From NCBI RefSeq assembly GCF_001279725.1, contig NZ_LGDE01000447.1:88231-152230 (forward strand): DNA of 64,000 bases. The letters are read 5' to 3'. Made by a program: the position numbers and the translations under genes. Positions 43,207 to 50,789 of this stretch are shown in pieces (positions within the stretch are counted from its first letter, which is position 1; every line of letters begins with the position of its first letter). The stretch comes from Streptomyces sp. WM4235. Lineage in GTDB: Bacteria; Actinomycetota; Actinomycetes; Streptomycetales; Streptomycetaceae. The notes below the pieces were generated by a model. It saw only the letters and a program-made list of their open reading frames with translations. It had not been told where the DNA came from and made no database searches.

Positions 43207-44063
43207 TGCAGCAGCAGCCTTTCGAGAGCGCGGACGAGGAGGTCGGCGGTGAGGCCGAGGAAGGCGTACACGACGAGGCAGACGACGATCACGTCCGTGC
43301 GGAAGAACTCGCGGGCCTGGTTCATCAGGAACCCGATGCCGGCGTCGGCGTTGATGGACTCCCCGAACACCAGGGCCAGCCAGGCGGTGGCGAGGGAGTA
43401 CCGCAGCCCCGTCATGAAGCCGGGCAGCGCCCCCGGCAGCACCACGTGTCGTACGAGCCCCCAGCGGCCGAGCCCGAGCGCCCCGCCCGCCTCGATGAGT
43501 TGCTCGTCCACGCCGCGGATGCCGGCGTACACGTTCAGGTAGAGGTGGAAGGCCGTGCCGAGGGCGATCAGCGCCACCTTCGGGGCCTCCCCGATGCCCA
43601 TCCAGATGATGAACAGCGGGATGAGGCCGACCCAGGGCACCGTACGCAGCATCTGCACGCTCGCGTCGATCAGATCCTCACCGAGGCGGGAGAGGCCGGA
43701 GAGCAGCGCGAGCAGGGTGCCGATCGTTCCGCCGATCACCAGGCCGATCGCGACCCGCTGGAGGGACACCCCCATCGCGGTCGGCAGGGTCCCGTCCGCG
43801 ATCAGGTCCGATCCGGCGGCCGCGATGGTGGATGGCGGAGCCAGGGTGTCCGCGGGCAGTACGCCGAGGCTGCTCGCGAGCTGCCACGCGGCGAGCAGGA
43901 GCAGCGGGCCGACGGTCCGGCGCAGCCAGCGGGGCACCGATCGGCGCCGCGCGGACGTGGGGACGACCGCCACGAGGGCGGGGGAGGGCCGCCCCTCGGA
44001 TCGCGTCGGCTGATCTTTCCTGGAATCACGCGATATGTCCGGCGGCGCATGGCTGATGCTCAT
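43179..44063 (-). CDS. ssuC: Aliphatic sulfonate ABC transporter permease
   Basis: 294 residues from ATG 44063 (MSISHAPPD), with GGAG eight bases upstream; an in-frame start at 44141 has no ribosome-binding site. Five or six membrane segments and the permease-ATPase coupling loop EAGGALGLGRWGLVRHVVLPGALPGFMTGLRYSLATAWLALVFGE are clear. First structural gene of the ssu operon, 165 bases after the leader-peptide stop, so its expression may be governed by attenuation in that leader. Confidence 0.92.
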   Translation of the reverse strand: MSISHAPPDISRDSRKDQPTRSEGRPSPALVAVVPTSARRRSVPRWLRRTVGPLLLLAAWQLASSLGVLPADTLAPPSTIAAAGSDLIADGTLPTAMGVSLQRVAIGLVIGGTIGTLLALLSGLSRLGEDLIDASVQMLRTVPWVGLIPLFIIWMGIGEAPKVALIALGTAFHLYLNVYAGIRGVDEQLIEAGGALGLGRWGLVRHVVLPGALPGFMTGLRYSLATAWLALVFGESINADAGIGFLMNQAREFFRTDVIVVCLVVYAFLGLTADLLVRALERLLLQWRPTFTGQ

Positions 44064-44228
44064 GGGGGCTCCACGGAAGGGGAGAGGAGGGGGAGCGCGC
44101 GTCGACACGGACCCCCGAGCCGGTGCGGCAGGGCGGGTCACCCGGGCGGCGGGACTGCGCCGGCCGGCAGGGTCAGGGCACGCGAAGGCAGAGCGCGGAG
44201 CACTCGTGACGTGAAGGGAGAGAAGGCG

Positions 44229-44312
44229 TCAGTGGCCGCGGCGACACGCGGCTGAGGCCACCCGCAGCAGGTCGATGTGACCGCGCGTGGTGAGCAGGAC
44301 TGAACGCAACAT
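44229..44312 (-). CDS. Putative leader peptide upstream of the ssu operon (27 aa)
   Basis: Leftward ATG at 44312 to TGA at 44229. The product, MLRSVLLTTRGHIDLLRVAS then AACRRGH, matches the short streptomycete leader-peptide family (pattern T.R.HIDL.RV.S..CR) that precedes sulfur, cysteine and sulfonate genes. The single Cys near the C-terminus suggests that ribosome stalling at a cysteine codon senses cysteine limitation and alters folding of the 165-base region before ssuC. It is too short to be found by length-based gene calling. Identification rests on the motif and context. Confidence 0.75.
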   Translation of the reverse strand: MLRSVLLTTRGHIDLLRVASAACRRGH

Positions 44313-44457
44313 GCGGCGAAACCTAGCCGGCGGGCCGGGTTCCGGTCAATGGCGTCTCGCGCACTGGACCGGTCGTCTCCATGGGCGGGACGCCGGTCGG
44401 CCCGTCGACATCGGTTCGGCCCGACCGTCGCGCAGGGCGCTCGGGCCCACGACGAGG

Positions 44458-44493
44458 AGCGCGAACTCCTTTGTCTCGGCTGGAGTTCGCGCT
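44458..44493 (-). terminator. Terminator hairpin after the Cys-rich protein gene
   Basis: Perfect 12-bp arms AGCGCGAACTCC (44458-44469) and GGAGTTCGCGCT (44482-44493) with a 12-base loop, 36 bases beyond the leftward stop at 44529. It isolates the Cys-rich/peptide operon from the ssu leader. Confidence 0.75.
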
Positions 44494-44528
44494 TCCGAGT
44501 GCCCGGGCCGGTGGAACGGGCGACAGGA

Positions 44529-45038
44529 TCAGGCGGATGCCTCGATCCAGGACGCGAGTTGCTCGGGGGTGGTGTTCGGATCGGCGACCAGGGTCGCCAG
44601 TTCGTCCTCCCGGAAGGTGGCGGTGGTGACCGCCGGGCAGCGGTGGCAGGCGTCCACCCCCGTCTGCTGCCACCACTGGCACCGGGAGCGAAGGTGGCAC
44701 CGCGGGACGGCGCGGGAGTCCGCCGCGGGCGGCAGCGCCAGGACCCGCTCGACCAGGGCGCAGTCCGCGCCGCGTCGATTGACGCAGTTCGAGACGCAGT
44801 GCGAGGCGAAACGGAGTACCCGCGTCGGTTCGATTCCCTCGGGGATCGAACCGAGCACCTCCGACGCCGGAACCGGGTCCGCGAGGTAGGTCACCCGGCC
44901 TTCCGTCGCCGAGCGGACGCCGAGGACGACGGACTCGGGTGCCCGGGCCTCACCGCTCGGACACCACGTGGACGGCGTCGCCGCCGGCGCGTCCGCTTCC
45001 GGCGCGGCCCCTGTCTGGTCGGATCCCACGGTGCTCAC
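44529..45038 (-). CDS. Cysteine-rich protein of unknown function (169 aa)
   Basis: From GTG 45038. Eight cysteines, seven in the second half at residues 81, 85, 93, 114, 120, 131 and 134 (C-x3-C-x7-C ... C-x5-C-x10-C-x2-C), with QWWQQTG between. The spacing suggests two zinc or Fe-S sites. No signal peptide, so it is likely cytosolic. The first 25 residues are low-complexity. Ends with TPEQLASWIEASA. I do not recognise a named family. It starts eight bases after the stop of a small secreted peptide gene, and the two form an operon. Confidence 0.75.
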   Translation of the reverse strand: MSTVGSDQTGAAPEADAPAATPSTWCPSGEARAPESVVLGVRSATEGRVTYLADPVPASEVLGSIPEGIEPTRVLRFASHCVSNCVNRRGADCALVERVLALPPAADSRAVPRCHLRSRCQWWQQTGVDACHRCPAVTTATFREDELATLVADPNTTPEQLASWIEASA

Positions 45039-45046
45039 CCGCCCCG

Positions 45047-45292
45047 TCAGCCGTCGATCGCGTCGTGCGATTCCACTGCCTCGCGGCCGACGGGCCCGCC
45101 GAGAGTGCCCTGGAGTCCGAGGGCCTGCTCCTCGGCGACGGCCTGCGCGAGGCTCTCGTGCAGGCCGCTCACGGAGGTGATGCGTTCCGTCGGGGCGGGC
45201 GCCGCGTTGGCCGCGCCGACCGCCGTGATCGCGATGCCCGCGGCCAGCACGATCGCGGCGCCGCCGGCCGCCAGCTTCTTGTTCGTCTTCAT
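45047..45292 (-). CDS. Small secreted peptide (81 aa precursor)
   Basis: From ATG 45292, with GAGAGG upstream. MKTNKKLAAGGAAIVLAAGIAITAVGAANA is a textbook Sec signal peptide with cleavage expected near residue 30, leaving about 50 residues (APAPTERITSVSGLHESLAQ and on to ESHDAIDG) without cysteine or obvious repeats. The first gene of a two-gene operon with the Cys-rich protein. It might be an extracellular signal or cell-envelope peptide, but no homologue comes to mind. Confidence 0.72.
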   Translation of the reverse strand: MKTNKKLAAGGAAIVLAAGIAITAVGAANAAPAPTERITSVSGLHESLAQAVAEEQALGLQGTLGGPVGREAVESHDAIDG

Positions 45293-45504
45293 GGGCCTCT
45301 CCCGGTGTGGGGCGGCGGAGGTTCCACCGCTGTCCTGTACCGGCACGACCGTAGGAGGGCGCGCCGCCCCGAAGAGGCAGTTCCCAGCGGCAGTTGGAGC
45401 GGGTGCGGGAGGAAGCGGGAGGCCGCGGCCCCTCACCTCGCGGATCCCGTCGGCGTCGCCCCGGCCGCCGTTCGCCCGCCCCGCCCCGCCCCGGCCCGCC
45501 CCGG

Positions 45505-45535
45505 CCCGGCGATCAGGCGCCCCGGCGATCAGGCG
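45505..45535. repeat. 15-bp direct repeat at the 3' end of the HAD gene
   Basis: CCCGGCGATCAGGCG at 45505-45519 and again at 45521-45535. The second copy holds the HAD gene stop codon (45529-45531), so the stop region has been duplicated downstream. Confidence 0.8.
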
Positions 45536-46206
45536 GCCCGGTGTTCGCCCAGCCACTCGTAGGCGGTGTCGGCGCTGAACTCGCTCCGGCCGCCGCGGAA
45601 GAGCAGCCCGGCCGTCGTGAAGGCCGGGTCCCCGGCGGCGATCGGGATGTAGGGCACGGCCAGGCACTCCATGCCGGCGGCGTGCGCGGCCCGCACGCCC
45701 GGCGCCGCGTCCTCGACGACCACGCAGTCGGCCGGTTCGGCCCCGAGCCGGCGGGCCGCCTCCAGGAACACGTCCGGGGCGGGCTTGCCCTGCGGCACCT
45801 CCTCGGCGGACACCACCGTCGTCAGCAGCGCGTCCAGCCCGGTCCCGGCCAGCACCGTGTCGATGGCCTCCCGCGAGGAACCGGAGGCGACCGCCATCGG
45901 GACGCCCTCGCAGTGCAGCCGCTCCACGAACTTGCGCATCTCGGGGAAGACCTCGGTTCGGGTGCGGGCCAGCTCCAGATAGGCGGCGTTCTGTTCCGCG
46001 AGGAGCTGTTCCACCGGGGCCCGCAGCGCGTGACGCTCCTTGAGGATCTCCAGCGTCTCCATCGTGCCGATGCCGATGAAGCGCGCGTGCTGTTCCCAGG
46101 TGAAGTCGGGGATCCCGTGGTGTGCCAGGGTGCGGCGTCCGGACTCGTAGTAGTTCGGCTCGCTGTCCACGAGAGTGCCGTCGAGATCGAATATGACGGA
46201 GATCAT
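45529..46206 (-). CDS. HAD superfamily phosphatase (beta-phosphoglucomutase-like)
   Basis: 225 residues from ATG 46206 (MISVIFDLDG); ATG 46248 would add 14 residues. HAD motifs: I FDLDGTLVDSE, II VASGSSREAI, III GKPAPDVFLEAARRLG, IV VVEDAAPGVRAAHAAGM. The helical cap (residues 16-85) is of the beta-phosphoglucomutase/phosphoglycolate phosphatase class. It probably dephosphorylates a sugar phosphate in the cytosol. It follows the Lrp gene on the same strand with 46 bases between. Confidence 0.9.
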   Translation of the reverse strand: MISVIFDLDGTLVDSEPNYYESGRRTLAHHGIPDFTWEQHARFIGIGTMETLEILKERHALRAPVEQLLAEQNAAYLELARTRTEVFPEMRKFVERLHCEGVPMAVASGSSREAIDTVLAGTGLDALLTTVVSAEEVPQGKPAPDVFLEAARRLGAEPADCVVVEDAAPGVRAAHAAGMECLAVPYIPIAAGDPAFTTAGLLFRGGRSEFSADTAYEWLGEHRAA

Positions 46207-46252
46207 CCGCTGTGCCCGTCCTGCCGGTCGTGTACGTTTCCCGTCCATATTG

Positions 46253-46732
46253 TCAGGGTTTGCGAGCGGCTCGTCCCACGGCCTCCACCAGCGGCAACAC
46301 TCGGTGCGCGACCCGCTCACGCAGCGCGACCTCCGTCCGGGTGCGGACCACGCCCGGCAGCCTGATCAGGCGCTGGATGACGTCCTCCAGATGCGCGTTG
46401 TCCCGGGCCGCGACCCGGGTCAGCAGATCGCCTCCCCCGGTGATGGAGAAGGCCTCGATGATCTCCGGTACCGCCGACAGGGCGTCCCCGACCTCGTCCA
46501 GATGCCCCTGCGTGACCTCGATGTGCACGAAGGCCAGCACCGGGTGACCGAGCGCGGCGGGCGACAGCACGGGGCCGGTGCCCGTGATCACCCCGGTGCG
46601 CTCCAGGCGGTCCAGCCGGGCCTGGAGGGTGCCGCGCGCCACGCCGAGGAGCCGGGCGTACTCCCGGACGCTGGTGCGCGGCTGCTCGATCAGCAGGCGC
46701 AGGATTCGGGTGTCGAGCTCGTCCACCGCCAT
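46253..46732 (-). CDS. Lrp/AsnC family transcriptional regulator
   Basis: 159 residues from ATG 46732. N-terminal helix-turn-helix LDTRILRLLIEQPRTSVREYARLLGVARGTLQARLDRLERTGVITG (residues 6-52), then a RAM/AsnC ligand domain (LAFVHIEVTQGHLDEVGDALSAVPEIIEAFSITGGGDLLTRVAARDNAHLEDVI). Likely senses an amino acid. It heads a two-gene unit with the HAD phosphatase. Confidence 0.92.
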   Translation of the reverse strand: MAVDELDTRILRLLIEQPRTSVREYARLLGVARGTLQARLDRLERTGVITGTGPVLSPAALGHPVLAFVHIEVTQGHLDEVGDALSAVPEIIEAFSITGGGDLLTRVAARDNAHLEDVIQRLIRLPGVVRTRTEVALRERVAHRVLPLVEAVGRAARKP

Positions 46733-46775
46733 GCCGTGAGGGTATCCGCCCGCGACGTCCCACGGGCTCGGACAC

Positions 46776-47561
46776 TCACCCGGTACGGCGGGGCGGCCAC
46801 GGCAGGAAGCCGCTGGTCCGGGCCCGATAGGCGGCGTACCCCGGACGGTCCGCCATATGGCGTTCCAGGAGGCGTTTGCCGCTGCCCGCGATCAGCAGAT
46901 ACGACATGACGAGCGGGCCGATCACCGACACGGCGAACGCCGGCCAGGTCCCCCACGCGGTCAGCGACAGGCCCCACCACACACAGAAGTCGCCGAAGTA
47001 GTTCGGGTGCCGGGTCCACGACCACAGGCCCCGGTCCATGATCCGGCCCCGGTTCGCCGGATCCGCCTTGAACCGGGCCAGCTGATGGTCGCCGACCGCC
47101 TCGAAGGTGATCCCGCACAGCCACAGCGCGGTGCCCGCCGCCATCGCGAGCGCCCCCGGGCCGTCGGTGGCGTACGGGCCCGCCTGGATCGGCAGGGAGA
47201 CCAGCCACACCAGAGCCGCCTGCAGCAGGTACACCATGCGCAGCGCGTACAGCTGAGGGTTGCCGGGAGCCTTGGCCAGCATCCGCTCGTACCGCGGGTC
47301 CTCGCCGTGCCCGCGCCCCCGCCACGCGATGTGCCCGGCGAGACGCAGCCCCCACAGGACCGTCAGGGCGGCCGTGAGCGGCTGCCGCCCGTCCGACATC
47401 CCGTACGTGGCCACCGCCACGGCGGCGAACGCCAGGCCCCAGGCCACGTCGACCACCCGGTGCATCCCGCGCCGGACGCCCACCGCGAAGGTGATCAGCA
47501 GGACGGCGAGCGCCACGCCCGCCGAGACCGCCAGGTTGACGCCGAAGGCTCCCCAGTTCAC
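46776..47561 (-). CDS. DUF1295 membrane protein (steroid 5-alpha-reductase-like fold)
   Basis: 261 residues from GTG 47561, overlapping the CFA-synthase stop as GTGA. Seven or so hydrophobic segments; the C-terminal block GDHQLARFKADPANRGRIMDRGLWSWTRHPNYFGDFCVWWGLSLTAW is diagnostic of DUF1295/steroid 5-alpha-reductase-like proteins, which use NADPH to reduce C=C bonds. Last gene of the five-gene leftward lipid operon, consistent with reduction of a methylene or unsaturated fatty-acyl intermediate made by the preceding methyltransferase. Confidence 0.9.
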   Translation of the reverse strand: MNWGAFGVNLAVSAGVALAVLLITFAVGVRRGMHRVVDVAWGLAFAAVAVATYGMSDGRQPLTAALTVLWGLRLAGHIAWRGRGHGEDPRYERMLAKAPGNPQLYALRMVYLLQAALVWLVSLPIQAGPYATDGPGALAMAAGTALWLCGITFEAVGDHQLARFKADPANRGRIMDRGLWSWTRHPNYFGDFCVWWGLSLTAWGTWPAFAVSVIGPLVMSYLLIAGSGKRLLERHMADRPGYAAYRARTSGFLPWPPRRTG

Positions 47562-48775
47562 GACGGGCCGCCGTCCGGGGCCGTCAGCAGGATCTGGTGC
47601 ACGTCCAGGTAGCCCGACGCGAAGCCGGCCTCGCAGTACGCCAGGTAGAACGTCCACATCCGGCGGAACGTCTCGTCGAAGCCCAGCGCCTCGACCCGCT
47701 CGGCCCGCTCCGCGAACCGCTCCCGCCACAGCCGCAGGGTCTGCGCGTAGTGCGCCCCGTAGTTCTCGCAGCGCTCCACCCGCAGGCGGGTGTGGGTCCG
47801 GGCCATGTCCTCCACCACCCGCACCGACGGCAGCATGCCGCCCGGGAAGATGTACTTGTGGATCCAGGTGTACGTGTCCTTCGTGGCCAGCATCCGCTCG
47901 TGCGGCATGGTGATCGCCTGGAGCGCCACCCGCCCGCCCGGGGCCGTCAGTCGGTCCAGCGCGGCGAAGTAGACCGGCCAGTACTCCGCGCCGACCGCCT
48001 CGATCATCTCCACGCTGACGATCGCGTCGTAACTGCCGGTGGCCTCGCGGTAGTCGCACAGCCGCACGTCGACGCGGTCCGTCAGCCCGGCTTCCGCGAT
48101 CCGCTTCATCGCCAACTCGCGCTGCTCCCGGGAGAGGGTGAGCGTCACCACCCGGGCGCCGCGCGCCGCCGCCCGGATCGCGAGTTCGCCCCAGCCGGTG
48201 CCGATCTCCAGCAGACGGGTGCCCGGGCCGACGGCCGCCATGTCCAACAGCATGTCGATCTTGCGGTGTTGGGCGTCGGCCAGCTGGCCGGGACCGGCGG
48301 GAAGGGCGCGGAACACGGCGGACGAGTAGGTCATCGTCGGGTCGAGGAACTCGGCGAACAGTTCGTTCGACAGGTCGTAGTGCCGCCGGATGTTGGTGCG
48401 GGAGCCGTCCGGGGTGTTGCGGTCGGTGTCCGGGTGTCGGGCCGCCCACAGGCCCCGCAGCCTCTGCAGCGGCGCCGGGACCAGCCCCGCCACGTGCCCC
48501 GCCATCACGGTCAGTACCGCCACCGGATCGCGGGCGTCCCACTCCCCGGCGAGGTACGACTCGCCGAAACCGATCAGGCCCTCCGCGGTGATCCGCCGCT
48601 CGAAGGCGGCCGGGTCGTACACCGCCATCGCCGGACCGCCCTTGCCGAGGAGTTCCCCGGGCCCCATCCGGACCTGGAGCGGCAGCCGGTCGAGGGCCCG
48701 CCGGATCAGCAGCCGCCCCACGGCCGCCCGCGTGCGGGGCAGCTTCGGCACCGCCGGGAGCGTCATCGTGCTCAC
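47558..48775 (-). CDS. Cyclopropane-fatty-acyl-phospholipid synthase family methyltransferase
   Basis: 405 residues from GTG 48775, GTGA-overlapping with the DUF1365 gene. CFA-synthase signatures: GFGESYLAGEWDARDP, IRRHYDLSNELFAEFLDPTMTYSSAVF, SAM motif RLLEIGTGWGELAIRAA near residue 205, SVEMIEAVGAEYWPVYFAALDRL and IHKYIFPGGMLPS. It transfers a methyl(ene) group from SAM to unsaturated phospholipid chains. With FAD oxidase, DUF1365 and DUF1295 partners it may make a cyclopropane, methyl-branched or furan-type fatty acid. Confidence 0.92.
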   Translation of the reverse strand: MSTMTLPAVPKLPRTRAAVGRLLIRRALDRLPLQVRMGPGELLGKGGPAMAVYDPAAFERRITAEGLIGFGESYLAGEWDARDPVAVLTVMAGHVAGLVPAPLQRLRGLWAARHPDTDRNTPDGSRTNIRRHYDLSNELFAEFLDPTMTYSSAVFRALPAGPGQLADAQHRKIDMLLDMAAVGPGTRLLEIGTGWGELAIRAAARGARVVTLTLSREQRELAMKRIAEAGLTDRVDVRLCDYREATGSYDAIVSVEMIEAVGAEYWPVYFAALDRLTAPGGRVALQAITMPHERMLATKDTYTWIHKYIFPGGMLPSVRVVEDMARTHTRLRVERCENYGAHYAQTLRLWRERFAERAERVEALGFDETFRRMWTFYLAYCEAGFASGYLDVHQILLTAPDGGPS

Positions 48776-49506
48776 TTCACACCCTCCTGGGGTACGTGTC
48801 GGGGGCGCGGTCGCACCGGCAGACCGCGCAGCCACAGCCGGATGCCGTGGAAGCGGATGCCCACCGCCACCGCGGCGGTGGACCAGGGGTGGCGCAGCGA
48901 CGCCCGTACGGCGCCCCACGCGCCGGCGGGCCGGCGCTCCCCCCGCACGGTCGCCGTCAGCCGCGCGCCGTCGGCCCCGCCGGCCAACTGCACCATCAGC
49001 TCCAGCCGGCCGTCCGGTTCGGGCAGCCGCATCCGGTAGCCGCCGTCCACGTCGAGGAACGGGGAGACGTAGAACTCCTTCGCCGCCCGGGCCGTTCCCC
49101 GCGCGGCCTCCGGACCGAGCAGGTAGCAGTGCCGCTCCCCGTACGTGTTGTGCACCTCGGCGACCACGTGGCGCAGCTCCCCGTCGGGGCCGTGGCACCA
49201 GTACACCGAGATCGGATTGAACACGTACCCGAACACGCGGGCGTGCGCGAGCATCGACACCCGTGAACCGGCTGGCAGCGCCGCGTCCTTCGAGACCAGG
49301 AAGCGATCGAGCCCGGCCCGGATCGTCGGCAGCCCGCCGCCGAAGTGGTCCCGCGCGTCGAAGTGGGCCAGGTGCCGCAACGGGCCCGGCAGCCGGGGGA
49401 GTTCGTCGAGGTCCACCAGCCACAGGTACGAGCGGTGGCGCAGGCCGTACGAGCGCTCGCCGGCCCGCACGTGTCGTATGTCGGCCTCGTACAGGCGGGG
49501 TTTCAC
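48772..49506 (-). CDS. DUF1365 family protein
   Basis: 244 residues from GTG 49506, GTGA-overlapping with the FAD oxidoreductase. DUF1365 hallmarks: RLYEADIRHVRAGERSYGLRHRSYLWLVDLDELPRLP, ARDHFGG, MLAHARVFGYVFNPISVYWCHGPDGELRHVVAEVHNTYGERHCYLL and KEFYVSPFLDVDGGYRMRLPEP. Proteins of this family are constantly found with CFA-type methyltransferases and FAD oxidoreductases, but its reaction is not defined. Confidence 0.9.
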   Translation of the reverse strand: MKPRLYEADIRHVRAGERSYGLRHRSYLWLVDLDELPRLPGPLRHLAHFDARDHFGGGLPTIRAGLDRFLVSKDAALPAGSRVSMLAHARVFGYVFNPISVYWCHGPDGELRHVVAEVHNTYGERHCYLLGPEAARGTARAAKEFYVSPFLDVDGGYRMRLPEPDGRLELMVQLAGGADGARLTATVRGERRPAGAWGAVRASLRHPWSTAAVAVGIRFHGIRLWLRGLPVRPRPRHVPQEGVK

Positions 49507-50789
49507 CAGCTCACCCCCAGCGCCGCCGCCGCCTCCACGCCCGAGCGGCAGCCGTCCTCGTGGAACCCCCACCCGTGGTACGCGCCGGCGTAGGCCGTCA
49601 CCGGCCCCGACAGCGCGGGCAGCAGACGCTGCGCGGCCACCGACTCCGGCGTGTAGACGGGGTGTTCGTAGTCCATCTCGGCCAGGACCAGGTCCGGGCG
49701 GACCCGGTCGTCGGCGTTCAGCGTCACCACGTACGGCTCCGGCGCGTCCAGACCCTGGAGCCGGTTCATGTCGTAGCTGACCCGCACGTGACCGTCCTGG
49801 GGGCGGCAGCCGGACAGCCGGTAGTTCCAGCAGCCCCGGGCCCCGGCCGCACGCGGCAGCACCGAGGCGTCGGTGTGCAGCACGGTCCGGTTGCGGGAGT
49901 AGCCGAACGCGCCCAGCGCCTCGCGTTCGGCGTCCGAGGGGTCGGCCAGCAGGCGCAGCGCCTGATCGGCGTGGACGGCGACGACCACCGAGTCGTACGC
50001 CGTGGACGTCCCGTCCGCGGTGGTGATCCGCGCGCCCTCCGCGGTGCGCTCCACGGCCCGTACGGGAGTGCCCACCCGGACCGCCCCCGTACCGAGCCGC
50101 TCGCGCAGCAGCTCCACGTACCGGGCCGAACCACCTTCGATCGTACGCCAGTTCGGTGAGCCGCCCACCGACAGCAGACCGTGATGGGCGAGGAAGCGGA
50201 ACAGGTAGCGGGCGGGGTAGCGCAGCGCGGTGTCCGGCGGGCAGGACCACACCGAGGCCACCAGCGGGATGGCGAAGTGCCCGGTGAAGTACGCCCCGAA
50301 CCGGCCCTGCCGCAGGAACCGGGCCAGCGTGATCTCGGGACCGGCCGACGGGGTCGCCAGCAACCGCCGGGCCTGCCGGTGGAAGGCCGGCACCTGGGCC
50401 AGCATCCGCAGGTAGGCCAGGTTCGCGGCGGCCCGCGGCTGCGCGAACAGCCCGCGCGGACCGCGCGCCCCCGCGTACTCCAGCCCACAGCCCTCGCAGT
50501 GCACCGACAGGCTCATCGTCGTCGGTCGGGTGGCCACCCCCAACTCGCCGAAGAGGCGCAACAGATGCGGGTAGGTACGGTCGTTGTGGACGATGAACCC
50601 GGAATCCACCGACCGCAGCTCGCCGTCCGTCCCCTTCAGCTCATGGGTGTGGGCGTGCCCGCCCAGCCGGTCGTCGGCCTCGTACAGGGTCACCTCGTGG
50701 GAGCGCGCCAGCACGTATGCCGCCGTCAGCCCCGAGACACCCCCGCCGACCACGGCCGTACGCGGTCGTGATCGTCCTCGCTCGTTCAT
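49503..50789 (-). CDS. FAD-dependent amine-oxidase/desaturase-like oxidoreductase
   Basis: 428 residues from ATG 50789, preceded by AAGGAGG; the start overlaps the MMPL stop as ATGA. N-terminal FAD motif TAVVGGGVSGLTAAYVLARSHEVTLYEADDRLGGHAHTH, then VDSGFIVHNDRTYPHLLRLFGELGV and the C-terminal GPVTAYAGAYHGWGFHEDGCRSGVEAAAALG typical of NAD(P)-binding amine-oxidase-like proteins. Probably an acyl-chain oxidase/desaturase acting with the CFA-type enzyme. Confidence 0.9.
   Translation of the reverse strand: MNERGRSRPRTAVVGGGVSGLTAAYVLARSHEVTLYEADDRLGGHAHTHELKGTDGELRSVDSGFIVHNDRTYPHLLRLFGELGVATRPTTMSLSVHCEGCGLEYAGARGPRGLFAQPRAAANLAYLRMLAQVPAFHRQARRLLATPSAGPEITLARFLRQGRFGAYFTGHFAIPLVASVWSCPPDTALRYPARYLFRFLAHHGLLSVGGSPNWRTIEGGSARYVELLRERLGTGAVRVGTPVRAVERTAEGARITTADGTSTAYDSVVVAVHADQALRLLADPSDAEREALGAFGYSRNRTVLHTDASVLPRAAGARGCWNYRLSGCRPQDGHVRVSYDMNRLQGLDAPEPYVVTLNADDRVRPDLVLAEMDYEHPVYTPESVAAQRLLPALSGPVTAYAGAYHGWGFHEDGCRSGVEAAAALGVSW

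Noticed and set aside
44825-44850. GGTTCGATTCC tRNA T-arm-like string
   Set aside because: No acceptor stem, anticodon arm or D-arm could be built around it, and it lies inside the Cys-rich protein gene.
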